Positions 1-8,748 of a DNA stretch of 64,000 bases are shown here, piece after piece (the stretch's first letter is position 1; the number at the start of each line of letters is the position of its first letter). The DNA is from Shewanella fidelis ATCC BAA-318 (GTDB taxonomy: Bacteria > Pseudomonadota > Gammaproteobacteria > Enterobacterales > Shewanellaceae). A model generated the notes under the pieces. That model saw only the letters and a program-made list of their open reading frames with translations, was not told where the DNA came from and did no database searches. A program made the translations under genes and the position numbers. The DNA lies in the NCBI RefSeq assembly GCF_000518605.1, contig NZ_KI912462.1, forward strand, positions 46,528 to 110,527, read 5' to 3'.

Positions 1-92
1 CGTTATCCGTAAGCGCAGCGTTCCGTCATCCGTAAGCACTGCGTTCCGTTATCCGTGAGCGCAGCGTTCCGTTATCCGTGAGCGCAGCGTTC
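1..92. repeat. Four tandem copies of a 23-bp repeat
   Basis: Four head-to-tail 23-bp units lie at 1-23, 24-46, 47-69 and 70-92. Each begins CGTTATCCGT or a close variant and ends GCAGCGTTC or GCACTGCGTTC. Units 3 and 4 are identical, unit 1 differs from them at one base, and unit 2 carries a few changes. There are no spacers, so this is not a CRISPR array. The array starts at the window edge and probably continues to the left. It ends five bases before the pyrE stop codon, on the 3' side of that gene. Its function is unknown. Confidence 0.9.
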
Positions 93-96
93 CGTT

Positions 97-738
97 TTAA
101 ATCCCGTACTGATCGCGGTAAGCACTAACAGATGCTAGTTGCGCTTCCATACCCGGCTTGTCAGATAGGTAGTTGATCAAGTCTTCAAGCTTGATGATAG
201 ACACGATGTCACAACCAAAGTCACGCTCGACTTCTTGAATTGCAGACAACTCGCCCTTGCCCTTCTCTTGGCGATCCAGCGCAATCAATACACCCGCTAA
301 TGCAGCCTTGTGCGCTTCGATGATCTCCATTGATTCACGAATCGCTGTACCTGCAGTGATCACGTCATCAACTAGCATTACACGACCTTGTAGATCGCTA
401 CCTACTAGGCTGCCACCTTCACCGTGGTCTTTCTTCTCTTTACGGTTAAAGCAGTAAGGCATATCGATATCGTGGTGATCGCACAGAGCTACCGCAGTCG
501 TGGTTGCAATTGGAATCCCCTTGTATGCAGGACCAAATAGCAAGTCATACTCCATACCTGAGTCAACAAGCGCCGCAGCATAGAAACGACCTAGACGCGC
601 TAAATCGCGGCCAGTGTTAAATAGGCCAGCGTTAAAGAAATAAGGGCTAGTGCGGCCTGACTTTAACGTAAATTCGCCAAATCGAAGTACCTGACGCTCT
701 AGGGCAAATTCAATAAACTCACGTTGATAGGCTTTCAC
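97..738 (-). CDS. pyrE: Orotate phosphoribosyltransferase
   Basis: This enzyme converts orotate and PRPP to orotidine 5'-monophosphate, the fifth step of de novo pyrimidine synthesis, in the cytoplasm. The 213-aa length is normal for the family. The PRPP-binding motif [10 protein letters not shown] is at residues 123-132, and the flexible catalytic loop KKDHGEGGS is at about 102-110. The ATG is preceded by AAGGAGA on the minus strand. It lies downstream of rph on the same strand, as in E. coli, with a terminator-like attenuator between them. The 3' end abuts a 23-bp tandem repeat. Confidence 0.97.
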   Translation of the reverse strand: MKAYQREFIEFALERQVLRFGEFTLKSGRTSPYFFNAGLFNTGRDLARLGRFYAAALVDSGMEYDLLFGPAYKGIPIATTTAVALCDHHDIDMPYCFNRKEKKDHGEGGSLVGSDLQGRVMLVDDVITAGTAIRESMEIIEAHKAALAGVLIALDRQEKGKGELSAIQEVERDFGCDIVSIIKLEDLINYLSDKPGMEAQLASVSAYRDQYGI

Positions 739-816
739 AATCTCTCCTTAAAAATGTAGGGGTAATACTCAATCTACTAATTAGTATTATTGGTATTTTT
801 TAATTTTACTTCACTT

Positions 817-840
817 ACAAAAAGGACCCCGTAGGGCCCT
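817..840 (-). terminator. rph-pyrE intergenic terminator, likely pyrE attenuator
   Basis: Read on the minus strand, AGGGCCC, loop TACG and GGGTCCT form a 7-bp stem (one G-U pair) followed by a T run. It begins 17 bases after the rph stop codon and ends about 80 bases before pyrE. The RNA between the rph stop and the hairpin is U-rich. In E. coli the corresponding terminator mediates UTP-sensitive attenuation: a ribosome finishing rph keeps the hairpin from forming when UTP is scarce. The spacing here fits that model. The regulatory role is inferred. Confidence 0.8.
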
Positions 841-857
841 AATAACAAAAACAATAA

Positions 858-1571
858 TTAGCTTAACGCCGCTTTCTGTGTATCGACGATTTCACGAATA
901 CCGTGCTTAGCTAACTCAAGCAGGCTCATTAGCTCTTCATGGCTAAATGGCTCGCCCTCTGCTGTACCTTGGATCTCAATGATCTTACCGGTTTCAGTCA
1001 TTACCACATTCATATCAGTTTCAGCAGCGCTGTCTTCTACGTACTCTAAGTCGCAGATTGGCTCGCCTTTATAAATACCAACACTGACCGCAGCAATTAG
1101 GAACTTAAGTGGGTTAGTCTTTAAAATACCTTTACCACGTGCCCAATTTAGTGCATCAACTAACGCAACACATGCGCCAGTAATCGCAGCAGTACGAGTA
1201 CCACCGTCCGCTTGGATCACGTCACAATCAATAACAATCGTGTTTTCGCCTAGTAGCTTCATGTCTACCGCAGCGCGTAGTGAACGGCCGATAAGACGTT
1301 GGATCTCTTGGGTACGACCAGACTGCTTACCGCGAGCGGCTTCACGCTGCATACGGCTATGAGTCGAACGTGGCAACATGCCATATTCAGCAGTAACCCA
1401 ACCTTGGCCTTGGCCTTTAAGGAAACGCGGTACGCCTTCTTCAAAACTTGCAGTACACAGTACTTTGGTGTCACCAAACTCAACTAAAACCGAACCTTCG
1501 GCATGAGCAGTAAACTGGCGAGTAATAGTCACAGGGCGAGACTGTGCTGGAGTTCTGTTGCTTGGGCGCAT
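858..1571 (-). CDS. rph: Ribonuclease PH
   Basis: This is a phosphate-dependent 3'-to-5' exoribonuclease that trims tRNA 3' ends and structured RNAs as a hexameric ring. The 237-aa product is full length, unlike the frameshifted gene of E. coli K-12. The family signature [15 protein letters not shown] is at residues 85-99, and the catalytic-site segment [10 protein letters not shown] is at 115-124. It is the first gene of the rph-pyrE unit, and its translation probably sets attenuation before pyrE. It is divergent from yicC, with about 260 bp between the two starts. Confidence 0.97.
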   Translation of the reverse strand: MRPSNRTPAQSRPVTITRQFTAHAEGSVLVEFGDTKVLCTASFEEGVPRFLKGQGQGWVTAEYGMLPRSTHSRMQREAARGKQSGRTQEIQRLIGRSLRAAVDMKLLGENTIVIDCDVIQADGGTRTAAITGACVALVDALNWARGKGILKTNPLKFLIAAVSVGIYKGEPICDLEYVEDSAAETDMNVVMTETGKIIEIQGTAEGEPFSHEELMSLLELAKHGIREIVDTQKAALS

Positions 1572-1831
1572 GATGAATTCCTGTATTTAAGGGCATGGGT
1601 AATTTGGGTGCATATTATAGGGATATGTGCGCCACTATGCTATCTGAATCAGTCAACTGAGCCGAAAACAGCCTTTTAGTTAGCGTATAAGCGTGCAATA
1701 ACAACAATAGAGCCCAAAAGCCGCGCACTGTTAGCGCATCAATAGCGCTACGTGAGCAAATTAAATGCACCTTGAATTTGTTTGAGTATATAATCACAAC
1801 TCACTTAGACGAATCACACTGGAAATCATCA

Positions 1832-2695
1832 ATGATCCAAAGCATGACAGCCTACGCTCGCATTGAGCACAAAGCAGATTGGGGCACAGCCTCTTGGGAA
1901 ATCCGTTCAGTTAACCAGCGCTACCTAGAAACCTACCTGCGCCTACCAGAACATTTCCGCAGCTTGGAGCCTGTTCTTAGAGATCGTCTACGTAAACGCC
2001 TTAACCGCGGTAAAGTTGAAGTAAATCTACGCTACGACTTAGCCGAAAAGAGCGATAACCAACTGCAACTAAACCAAGACCTAGCCAAGCAGATCATCAA
2101 TGCTGCTAACTGGGTAAAAAATGAAGCAGGTCAAGGTGAGCTAAACGTGGTTGACGTACTACGCTGGCCGGGCGTAATGTCAGGCTCAGAGCAAGACATG
2201 GACGCGCTTGGCAAAGAGTTACTAGTGGCGTTTGATTCGGCAATCGATCAATTTATCGAAGCCCGTGGCCGCGAAGGTGATGCAATCAACACCATGCTAC
2301 AAACCCGCCTTGACCAAATTGTTGAGCAAGTTGCTATCGTGCGTGAGCACATGCCACAAGTGATGCAGTGGCAGCGTGATAAGCTAACTAACCGTTTAGC
2401 AGAAATCACCGGTGAACTTGACCCAGCTCGTATGGAGCAAGAGATGGTACTGCTAGCGCAGAAGATGGATGTTGCCGAAGAGATGGACCGTCTTGACGCT
2501 CACGTAGCAGAAACCCGCCGCATTCTAAAGAAAGGTGGCGCACAAGGCCGCCGTCTAGACTTTATGATGCAAGAGTTTAACCGTGAGTCAAACACCTTAG
2601 CGTCTAAGTCAATCAGCGCCGAAGTGACTGCTGCAGCGGTAGAGCTAAAAGTACTTATCGAGCAAATGCGCGAGCAAATTCAGAACGTAGAGTAA
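1832..2695 (+). CDS. yicC: YicC family endoribonuclease
   Basis: The gene encodes a 287-aa YicC-family protein, the same length as in E. coli. The family was recently assigned endoribonuclease activity involved in small-RNA turnover. The chosen ATG gives the typical N-terminus MIQSMTAYAR; an in-frame TTG 60 bp upstream would add an atypical extension. The C-terminal DUF1732 region, ending REQIQNVE, closes the protein. The last 100 codons are repeated at 4698-5000 beyond the hipBA genes, where the differences I could see are synonymous. The gene keeps its E. coli position beside rph. Confidence 0.95.
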   Translation: MIQSMTAYARIEHKADWGTASWEIRSVNQRYLETYLRLPEHFRSLEPVLRDRLRKRLNRGKVEVNLRYDLAEKSDNQLQLNQDLAKQIINAANWVKNEAGQGELNVVDVLRWPGVMSGSEQDMDALGKELLVAFDSAIDQFIEARGREGDAINTMLQTRLDQIVEQVAIVREHMPQVMQWQRDKLTNRLAEITGELDPARMEQEMVLLAQKMDVAEEMDRLDAHVAETRRILKKGGAQGRRLDFMMQEFNRESNTLASKSISAEVTAAAVELKVLIEQMREQIQNVE

Positions 2696-2720
2696 ACCTC
2701 TATCGATTCAAGTTAGTGTT

Positions 2721-2750
2721 TTAAGCCCAGTTTATCGCTGGGCTTTTGTT
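2721..2750 (+). terminator. Terminator after yicC
   Basis: AAGCCCAG, a 7-base loop and CTGGGCTT form an 8-bp stem followed by TTGTTT. It starts 26 bases after the yicC stop codon. A similar but not identical hairpin follows the second yicC 3' copy at 5051. Confidence 0.88.
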
Positions 2751-2919
2751 TGCCCTTATGGAGAAAATTAGGCTCTTTGACTGGAACGTTAACCTCTAAT
2801 TACTCAGCCATCAGTCGCTTTGCTCTATCCTTTAAACCATCCAAAATCGAATCCCTTATATGTACAGGAAAGTCACTCAACTACTGAGCTTTTACTGCTT
2901 TTCAAACTGCACATCAAAA

Positions 2920-3086
2920 AGTGTATCTTGCAACCCTTTTAAAGAGCACAACCGCACACATTATCTAAATGTGTACGATCATGCACTTTTAAGTAAAATC
3001 GTTGTCACTCACGGTAATAGTGTAGGTTGTTACACTTTAATCTTGATTCATGACATACAAAGCACTAAAGTAACCATAAGTACACT
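2920..3086. promoter_or_regulatory. Four evenly spaced operator-like palindromes upstream of hipB
   Basis: Four 18-bp sites of the form AGTGTA-N6-TACACT lie at 2920-2937, 2970-2987, 3019-3036 and 3069-3086. The third is perfect, the second is AGTGTA-like on both arms (TGTGTA / TGCACT), the first has one good arm (AGTGTA / AACCCT) and the fourth has the other (AGTAAC / TACACT). Centre-to-centre distances are 50, 49 and 50 bp. The last site ends 15 bp before the hipB ATG. Because HipB-type antitoxins repress their own operon by binding several operators, these are probably HipB sites. Binding is inferred. Confidence 0.68.
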
Positions 3087-3101
3087 TTTACTGGCAACAT
3101 C

Positions 3102-3350
3102 ATGGTCACTCAACTAGATCCAAGCACCTTAGGCAAATTAATCAAAGACCGCCGAAAGGCCGCTAACATGACGCAGGAAGTCGCCGCATCATTTTGTGGT
3201 GTTACCAAGAAGACCTTGATCAGAGTAGAAAAAGGTGAAGATGTATACTTTTCAACTATCATCAAAATCCTCAGTGGCCTTGGTATAAAACTGACCGTCG
3301 ATACTCCTAACAGCGAAAACAACTTAGGGGACAGCAATGAGTGGTTCTAA
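3102..3350 (+). CDS. hipB: HipB-like antitoxin, XRE-family regulator
   Basis: This is an 82-aa DNA-binding protein with a single helix-turn-helix of the Cro/C1 type over residues 12-65 (LIKDRRKAANMTQEVAA through the IKILSGLGI segment). Its stop codon overlaps the hipA start by 14 bp, which indicates translational coupling. In known modules the antitoxin binds and inhibits the HipA kinase and represses the operon. Four palindromes lie immediately upstream. The short C-terminal tail after the HTH (GDSNEWF) resembles the exposed tail of HipB proteins that ends in tryptophan. Confidence 0.9.
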   Translation: MVTQLDPSTLGKLIKDRRKAANMTQEVAASFCGVTKKTLIRVEKGEDVYFSTIIKILSGLGIKLTVDTPNSENNLGDSNEWF

Positions 3351-4644
3351 CTTTCACACCTTAGAGATGCACTTTAGAGGCAAGATTATTGGGGCGATTA
3401 GTTTTGACATAGACACTGAACAATTTTCTATTGAATATACTAAAGCTTGGCAGCAAAATGGTTTTGCTATTTCACCAAAGCTCCCACTTAACGGGCAAGC
3501 TAGCAGTTCGCAAATATCTATTTACCTCACCAATCTACTACCCGAAAATAAAGGGCTTGATCACCTTATTGAAGCCCTAGGTATTACCAAAAGTAATACA
3601 TTTGCTTTGATTAAAGGCATTGGGTTCGATACCTCTGGTGCAATATTGTATCTGCCTGAAAACATCAAACCACCAGTAACGTCTTTTAACCCGATTAGCA
3701 AAGAAGACCTTATCAAGCGAATCGAAGACCCAGAACATTGGCCAATGGAAGTCTGGGACGGAAAACCACGTCTTTCAGTTGCAGGGGTTCAATCAAAAAT
3801 AAACCTATTCCACACCGACACAGAATACGGATTTGGTGAAGGTCAGCTCTGTTCAACCCACATCATTAAATTTGAAAAAAACAGTCAACAGTACCTCGTA
3901 CTCAATGAATTTATAACCATGACTCTTGCCGGCCTCATTGGTATGCAGGTGGCCCAAGTAGAAATAATGCCAATAGGAAAATACAAAGCATTATCCGTCA
4001 CCCGCTTCGATCGCATGTACGACCCTGAGCGCCATATTGTAATGCGTCGACACCAGATCGACGCATGTCAGGCTCTGGGATTTTCCGTCGCAAGAAAATA
4101 TGAACGACATCTTGGTAGTGGTCGTGACGTACGAGATATCCGTGAAGGAGTAAGCCTAGAAAAACTGTTTAGCATCGCTGAGCACTGTGCTAACCCTGCA
4201 CAAGCCAAGTTTGACATGCTTCGTTGGACAATCTTTAACTTACTCGTCTGCAATGCAGACTCGCATGGCAAAAACTATTCATTCTATGTCACTGCTAATG
4301 GGCTTGAACCGACCCCATGGTACGATCTAGTCAACGTGCAGATGTACCCTGATTTTGATCAAGAGCTTGCTATGGCTATTGGCGATGAGTTCGAGGCTGA
4401 CAAGATCCACGCCTACCAATTAATGACATTTGCTGAAGAATGTGGAATTAAGCAAAACATACTTGAATTAACCCTCAAGCAACTGGCGAAAGCAATTATC
4501 GATAACCTAGATAAAGCGGCAAAACAAGCTGGGCAGCTTACGGATGCAGAATCCGAGTATGTTGAAGCGTACAAAGCAACCATTCAAGCACGATGTGAAT
4601 ACTACCTAACTCAGGTTGAAGAAATGAAGCACATTGAGCTATAG
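3337..4644 (+). CDS. hipA: HipA-like serine/threonine kinase toxin
   Basis: This 435-aa protein has the HipA kinase fold. The G-loop segment SVAGVQSK is near residues 147-154, the catalytic-loop motif NADSHGKN starts at about 306, and a WYDLVN metal-site motif follows. In E. coli, HipA phosphorylates glutamyl-tRNA synthetase, which causes growth arrest; the target of this variant cannot be read from sequence. The ATG is preceded by AGGGGA. The length is the usual one and the key motifs are intact, so the toxin is probably active. It lies between two copies of the yicC 3' end, which marks it as an acquired module. Confidence 0.93.
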   Translation: MSGSNFHTLEMHFRGKIIGAISFDIDTEQFSIEYTKAWQQNGFAISPKLPLNGQASSSQISIYLTNLLPENKGLDHLIEALGITKSNTFALIKGIGFDTSGAILYLPENIKPPVTSFNPISKEDLIKRIEDPEHWPMEVWDGKPRLSVAGVQSKINLFHTDTEYGFGEGQLCSTHIIKFEKNSQQYLVLNEFITMTLAGLIGMQVAQVEIMPIGKYKALSVTRFDRMYDPERHIVMRRHQIDACQALGFSVARKYERHLGSGRDVRDIREGVSLEKLFSIAEHCANPAQAKFDMLRWTIFNLLVCNADSHGKNYSFYVTANGLEPTPWYDLVNVQMYPDFDQELAMAIGDEFEADKIHAYQLMTFAEECGIKQNILELTLKQLAKAIIDNLDKAAKQAGQLTDAESEYVEAYKATIQARCEYYLTQVEEMKHIEL

Positions 4645-4662
4645 CGACGTAACAACGCTAAT

Positions 4663-5000
4663 ATCAACACCATGCTACAAACCCGCCTTGACCAAATCGT
4701 TTAGCAGAAATCACCGGTGAACTTGACCCAGCTCGTATGGAGCAAGAGATGGTATTGCTAGCGCAGAAGATGGATGTTGCCGAAGAGATGGACCGTCTTG
4801 ACGCTCACGTAGCAGAAACCCGCCGTATTCTTAAGAAAGGTGGCGCACAAGGCCGCCGTCTAGACTTTATGATGCAAGAGTTTAACCGTGAGTCAAACAC
4901 CTTAGCGTCGAAGTCAATCAGCGCCGAAGTGACTGCCGCAGCGGTAGAGCTAAAAGTGCTCATCGAGCAAATGCGCGAGCAGATCCAGAACGTAGAGTAA
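4663..5000 (+). pseudogene. Second copy of the yicC 3' end
   Basis: Bases 4663-4697 repeat yicC 2285-2319, a 73-bp gap (2320-2392) follows, and 4698-5000 repeats 2393-2695 up to and including the stop codon. The reading frame from an internal ATG at 4737 is open for 87 codons and its translation matches the YicC C-terminus exactly. The base differences I could find (six or more) are all at third codon positions and silent. The gap breaks the original frame and there is no proper start, so this is a remnant. The silent-only changes imply that the two copies diverged as parts of working genes. Confidence 0.88.
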
Positions 5001-5050
5001 GTTTTCTGCATTTGGATTAGTCGCTTTAAAAGACAAATCGTAAAAGATAC

Positions 5051-5079
5051 AAAGCCCAGCTAAATGCAGGGCTTTTTGT
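5051..5079 (+). terminator. Terminator after the yicC remnant
   Basis: AAGCCC, an 11-base loop and GGGCTT, followed by TTTG. It resembles the hairpin after intact yicC and probably belongs to one of the two original yicC loci joined here. Confidence 0.7.
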
Positions 5080-5190
5080 TGGCTGCAAATCTGGATTTCA
5101 AGCACAAATAACATGTTTGAACATCACTACTTATTTCTGTTAATCAATTCGGTTATTCTTAGTTAACTTAAAATAATTAAAGCACTTTTT

Positions 5191-8100
5191 ATGAACCAAA
5201 CCGGCATATACGAGCAACTGATAACTCAGTTAGTCGAACAGAAATTAGATCGAAAAGCTTTCTATGTTGGCGAACGTTCATTAGAAAATGGTGAAGCGGC
5301 CTCTTGGCTCTCTCGCTTTTTAACTCGAATAATCGAAATAGCAATCGACTCTGTGCCTAATGGCAATGATCGTGTTTTTGAGCAAATCAGTTTAGCCAAT
5401 AAAGTCATTGAATGGCTTAGTGCTAACATTGGCGATAGTGAACTAATCAGTGAAAACCTGATTGATAGCCAAGGCAAAATCCTGACCGCATTGCTCGATA
5501 AGAAAAATCCCATATCGTCAGATTTGCCAAAGTACATTGAAGGCATCATGCCGCTAACAGGACTCACTCAGAGCGAGTTGTTTTGTGGGAGCAATGCAGG
5601 CTTATCTCTTGAAACTGAAATAAAACGAGAAATCCAATCTTCCGATAAAATCTATTGGCTGGTCTCATTCATTAAATGGGCAGGGATCAGGATCTTTAAA
5701 AAAGAACTAGAGGAGTTTACTCGCAGCGGTAAACAGCTAAAGATTATCACTACCTCCTATATGGGAGCGACAGATGCCAAAGCTGTTGAATTCTTAGCAT
5801 CTTTGCCAAATACCGAGGTGAAGCTGAGCTATAACACCAACAGGGAACGCTTACACGCAAAGTCCTATCTATTTATGCGTAATTCGAGCTTTCACACTGG
5901 TTATATCGGGTCATCCAACCTGTCGCATTCAGCTTTAACCAGTGGCCTAGAGTGGAACTTAAAGATCACCTCGCAAGAGATCCCACATATTATTGAAAAA
6001 TCTCTCAGTACATTTGAAACCTACTGGGAATCACCCGACTTCGAATATTTTGATGGTAAGGCTCAAAGCAAAAAGCGCTTAGTTAACGCCTTGCAAGAAG
6101 CCAGAGACACTTACGATACATCCGCACATAGCTTTTATTTTGATATCAAACCTCACTCACATCAGCGAGCGATCTTAGACAAACTAAAAGTAGAACGAGA
6201 GCTTCATGGTAGATATCGAAATCTTGTTGTCGCAGCAACTGGCACAGGCAAGACTATTATCTCAGCTTTCGATTTTGCGGAGTTTTATGCAGCAAACCCA
6301 GAGGTTAAGTTTTTATTTTTAGCTCATAGAGAGGAAATTTTAAAACAAGCGAGAAGTGCATATCGCGGCGTTTTAAAAAGTAATCAGTTTGGTGAGTTAC
6401 TCGTAGGACAAAACAAACCACAAAAGTTTAATCAGTTATTCGCATCAATCCAAAGCTTAAACAATCAACTTGCGACGATTCAATTAACTAAAGATTACTT
6501 TGATTACATTGTTATTGATGAAGTCCATCACATAGCTGCAAACAGCTATCGAGCTATTCTAAAACACTTTACGCCACAAGTTTTACTCGGTTTAACAGCC
6601 ACACCAGAGCGCCATGATGGCGCAGATATTCTTAAAGACTTTTGTAACGTCATTGCTGCTGAAATCAGATTACCAGAAGCGATTAATCAGCGTCATTTAT
6701 CACCGTTCCAATACTTTGCAGTTGATGATGATACCGATCTGACAAAGATTTCATGGGCAAAAGGCCGTTATGATATCGCCGAGCTAACTAAGCTCTACAC
6801 TCACAATGACCAAAGGGTTTTGCGAATACTGCAAAGCTTAGAAGAAATTGTCACTGACATATCACAGATGCGCGCATTGGCGTTTTGCGTCAGTAAAGAT
6901 CACGCTAACTTCATGGCGCAAAAATTTACTTTAAGCAATATCCCTTGCGGCGTACTCACCAGTGACAATTTAAAAGAACGAGACATTCAGCTGCAACGTT
7001 TAAAATCAAAAGAAATTAACGTTTTGTTTGTGGTTGATATATTCAACGAAGGTGTAGATATTCCAGAGCTAGATACTTTGCTATTTTTAAGACCAACAGA
7101 AAGTCTGACTATCTTTCTTCAACAATTAGGTCGCGGCTTACGACTGACTAAAGATAAAGAGTGCTGCACCGTCATTGATTTCGTTGGTAACTCTCGTCCT
7201 GAGTATGACTTTTCGCATAAGTTTAGAGCGCTTATCGGCAAAACCAACCAATCTATTTCAAAGGAGATCAAACAAGGGTTTCCACATTTACCTTTAGGCT
7301 GCCGAATAGAGCTGCAAGAAAAAACGCAGCAAATAATCTTAAGGAACATATCGCTAGCAACCTTAAACAAAAACAGACTGCTGGGCTTAATTTCAAACTA
7401 CCCCAACGTGACAGATTTACCTCTTACGCTAGCAAACTTTCTACATATCTATCCTGACTTGTCATTAGAGAATATCTATAAAGTAAAAGTAGGTAAGTTT
7501 GGTGGTTGGCGAGCACTTGTAGAAACAAGCCGCGGTGAGGAAGTACAACAGAACCAGTTAGACATTTATGCCGCTTACTATCGTGCAATCAACAATCGCT
7601 TATTAAGTTGTACTTCCATCTCTTATTTACGGTTCATACAAGCTTTGTGTGAATGTAACTTCTCACTACCGACTCAAACCAGTGTCATGCCAAAAGATGA
7701 GCAACACAATCTGCTTCACTCAACCATGTGTCATTATGACTTTTGGGATAAAACGGGTAAGCAAGCCGGATTTGATACCATTGAGCAGAGTTTACTTGCG
7801 CTAAAACATAAGAAACTACAAGACGAGCTTAATGAGGTTATTTCACTGCTTATTGAACGCTTAGCGACACAAGAATTTAAAATGCCTGCAGTTAGCAATG
7901 AAGTAGTGGATAATTCGCCATTGAAGATGCATGTACGTTATCCCAAGGAACATATATTAGTGGCGTTTGGCGATAGTACATTTAACAAGAAATCATCCAG
8001 TAGAGAAGGTGTACTTAATATTGCGGGAGCGAATACAGAACTGCTGTTTGTTACCTTGGATAAATGTGAAAAGCAGTTTTCTGCAACGACCATGTACCAT

Positions 8101-8391
8101 GACTACGCAATTAGTCCGACGCTATTTCACTGGCAAACCCAAAACAGCGCCAAGCCAACTTCAGGCAAGGGCTTGGGCTATATAAACCAGCAAGAAAATA
8201 ACAAGACATTTATCTTATTTGTTAGAGAACAAGCTAAAGATGAATATGGGAAGACCATGGGGTTTGTTAATTTTGGGCCCGTAGACTTTGTTAAGTATGA
8301 AGGCTCTCAACCAATGAATATTACATGGAAGCTAAAACAAGCTATGCCAGCATATATGTGGCATGACACAGCTAAACTAGCTGTCGGCTGA
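5191..8391 (+). CDS. PLD-like / superfamily 2 helicase / DUF3427 protein
   Basis: This 1066-aa multidomain protein starts with about 120 unassigned residues. A phospholipase D-like nuclease domain follows, with HAKSYLF near residue 223 and then GSSNLS and a conserved glutamate. Next is an SF2 helicase with ATGTGKT near 350, a DEVH box at 442, LTATPERHDG, and QQLGRGLR near 644. The C-terminal ~140 residues match the DUF3427 pattern (ILVAFGDSTFNKKSS through VNFGPVDFVKYEG). Proteins of this layout often occur in defence islands, and it sits beside hipBA in an acquired segment. A nuclease-helicase role against foreign DNA is inferred. No strong ribosome site is visible, so the start is less certain. 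Confidence 0.85.
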   Translation: MNQTGIYEQLITQLVEQKLDRKAFYVGERSLENGEAASWLSRFLTRIIEIAIDSVPNGNDRVFEQISLANKVIEWLSANIGDSELISENLIDSQGKILTALLDKKNPISSDLPKYIEGIMPLTGLTQSELFCGSNAGLSLETEIKREIQSSDKIYWLVSFIKWAGIRIFKKELEEFTRSGKQLKIITTSYMGATDAKAVEFLASLPNTEVKLSYNTNRERLHAKSYLFMRNSSFHTGYIGSSNLSHSALTSGLEWNLKITSQEIPHIIEKSLSTFETYWESPDFEYFDGKAQSKKRLVNALQEARDTYDTSAHSFYFDIKPHSHQRAILDKLKVERELHGRYRNLVVAATGTGKTIISAFDFAEFYAANPEVKFLFLAHREEILKQARSAYRGVLKSNQFGELLVGQNKPQKFNQLFASIQSLNNQLATIQLTKDYFDYIVIDEVHHIAANSYRAILKHFTPQVLLGLTATPERHDGADILKDFCNVIAAEIRLPEAINQRHLSPFQYFAVDDDTDLTKISWAKGRYDIAELTKLYTHNDQRVLRILQSLEEIVTDISQMRALAFCVSKDHANFMAQKFTLSNIPCGVLTSDNLKERDIQLQRLKSKEINVLFVVDIFNEGVDIPELDTLLFLRPTESLTIFLQQLGRGLRLTKDKECCTVIDFVGNSRPEYDFSHKFRALIGKTNQSISKEIKQGFPHLPLGCRIELQEKTQQIILRNISLATLNKNRLLGLISNYPNVTDLPLTLANFLHIYPDLSLENIYKVKVGKFGGWRALVETSRGEEVQQNQLDIYAAYYRAINNRLLSCTSISYLRFIQALCECNFSLPTQTSVMPKDEQHNLLHSTMCHYDFWDKTGKQAGFDTIEQSLLALKHKKLQDELNEVISLLIERLATQEFKMPAVSNEVVDNSPLKMHVRYPKEHILVAFGDSTFNKKSSSREGVLNIAGANTELLFVTLDKCEKQFSATTMYHDYAISPTLFHWQTQNSAKPTSGKGLGYINQQENNKTFILFVREQAKDEYGKTMGFVNFGPVDFVKYEGSQPMNITWKLKQAMPAYMWHDTAKLAVG

Positions 8392-8748
8392 TAGGTATCG
8401 AACCATAAGCCCAGTTCCCAACTATTAATCGAGTGGCTCTTTCTCAAAGTAAAAGTACGCCACTCCTCTCTAATCAACTCCAATAGCCCCCACCAACTAG
8501 CCTGTTTTTTTAAACACTGTTTTCTAATTTAAAATCATTGCCACACTCTACAAGTTCAACAAATAAGCAGGTTTTGAAATATCCTTACAAAACAAGTAGT
8601 AACAACAGCATAAATTTAGCGATAATCGTCAAGAATTGTGCACTTTTTAGGCCACCGAAACCGCAACAAGTATTTTACTTTTCATTTCGTTGTTTAGCCC
8701 AAATCTCGTTGCTACCATCCGCGCACTTTCCATTTGAAGTTATTTGTC
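8392..8748. other. Intergenic region, no gene recognised
   Basis: This 357-bp stretch is rich in A and T and has no convincing gene. One imperfect element is visible: GAGTGGC at 8431-8437 pairs with GCCACTC at 8459-8465 across a 21-base loop, without a T run. An open frame at 8538-8777 lacks family features and a ribosome site. The region probably carries the promoter of the nucleosidase gene. Confidence 0.5.

Noticed and set aside
1-92. CRISPR array
   Set aside because: The units are contiguous with no spacers.
2860-3117. Open frame of 85 codons before hipB
   Set aside because: It lies across the four operator-like palindromes, has no ribosome site or family features, and overlaps the hipB start.
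4737-5000. 87-codon frame as a separate gene
   Set aside because: It is the yicC C-terminus copied without a proper start; reported as a remnant.
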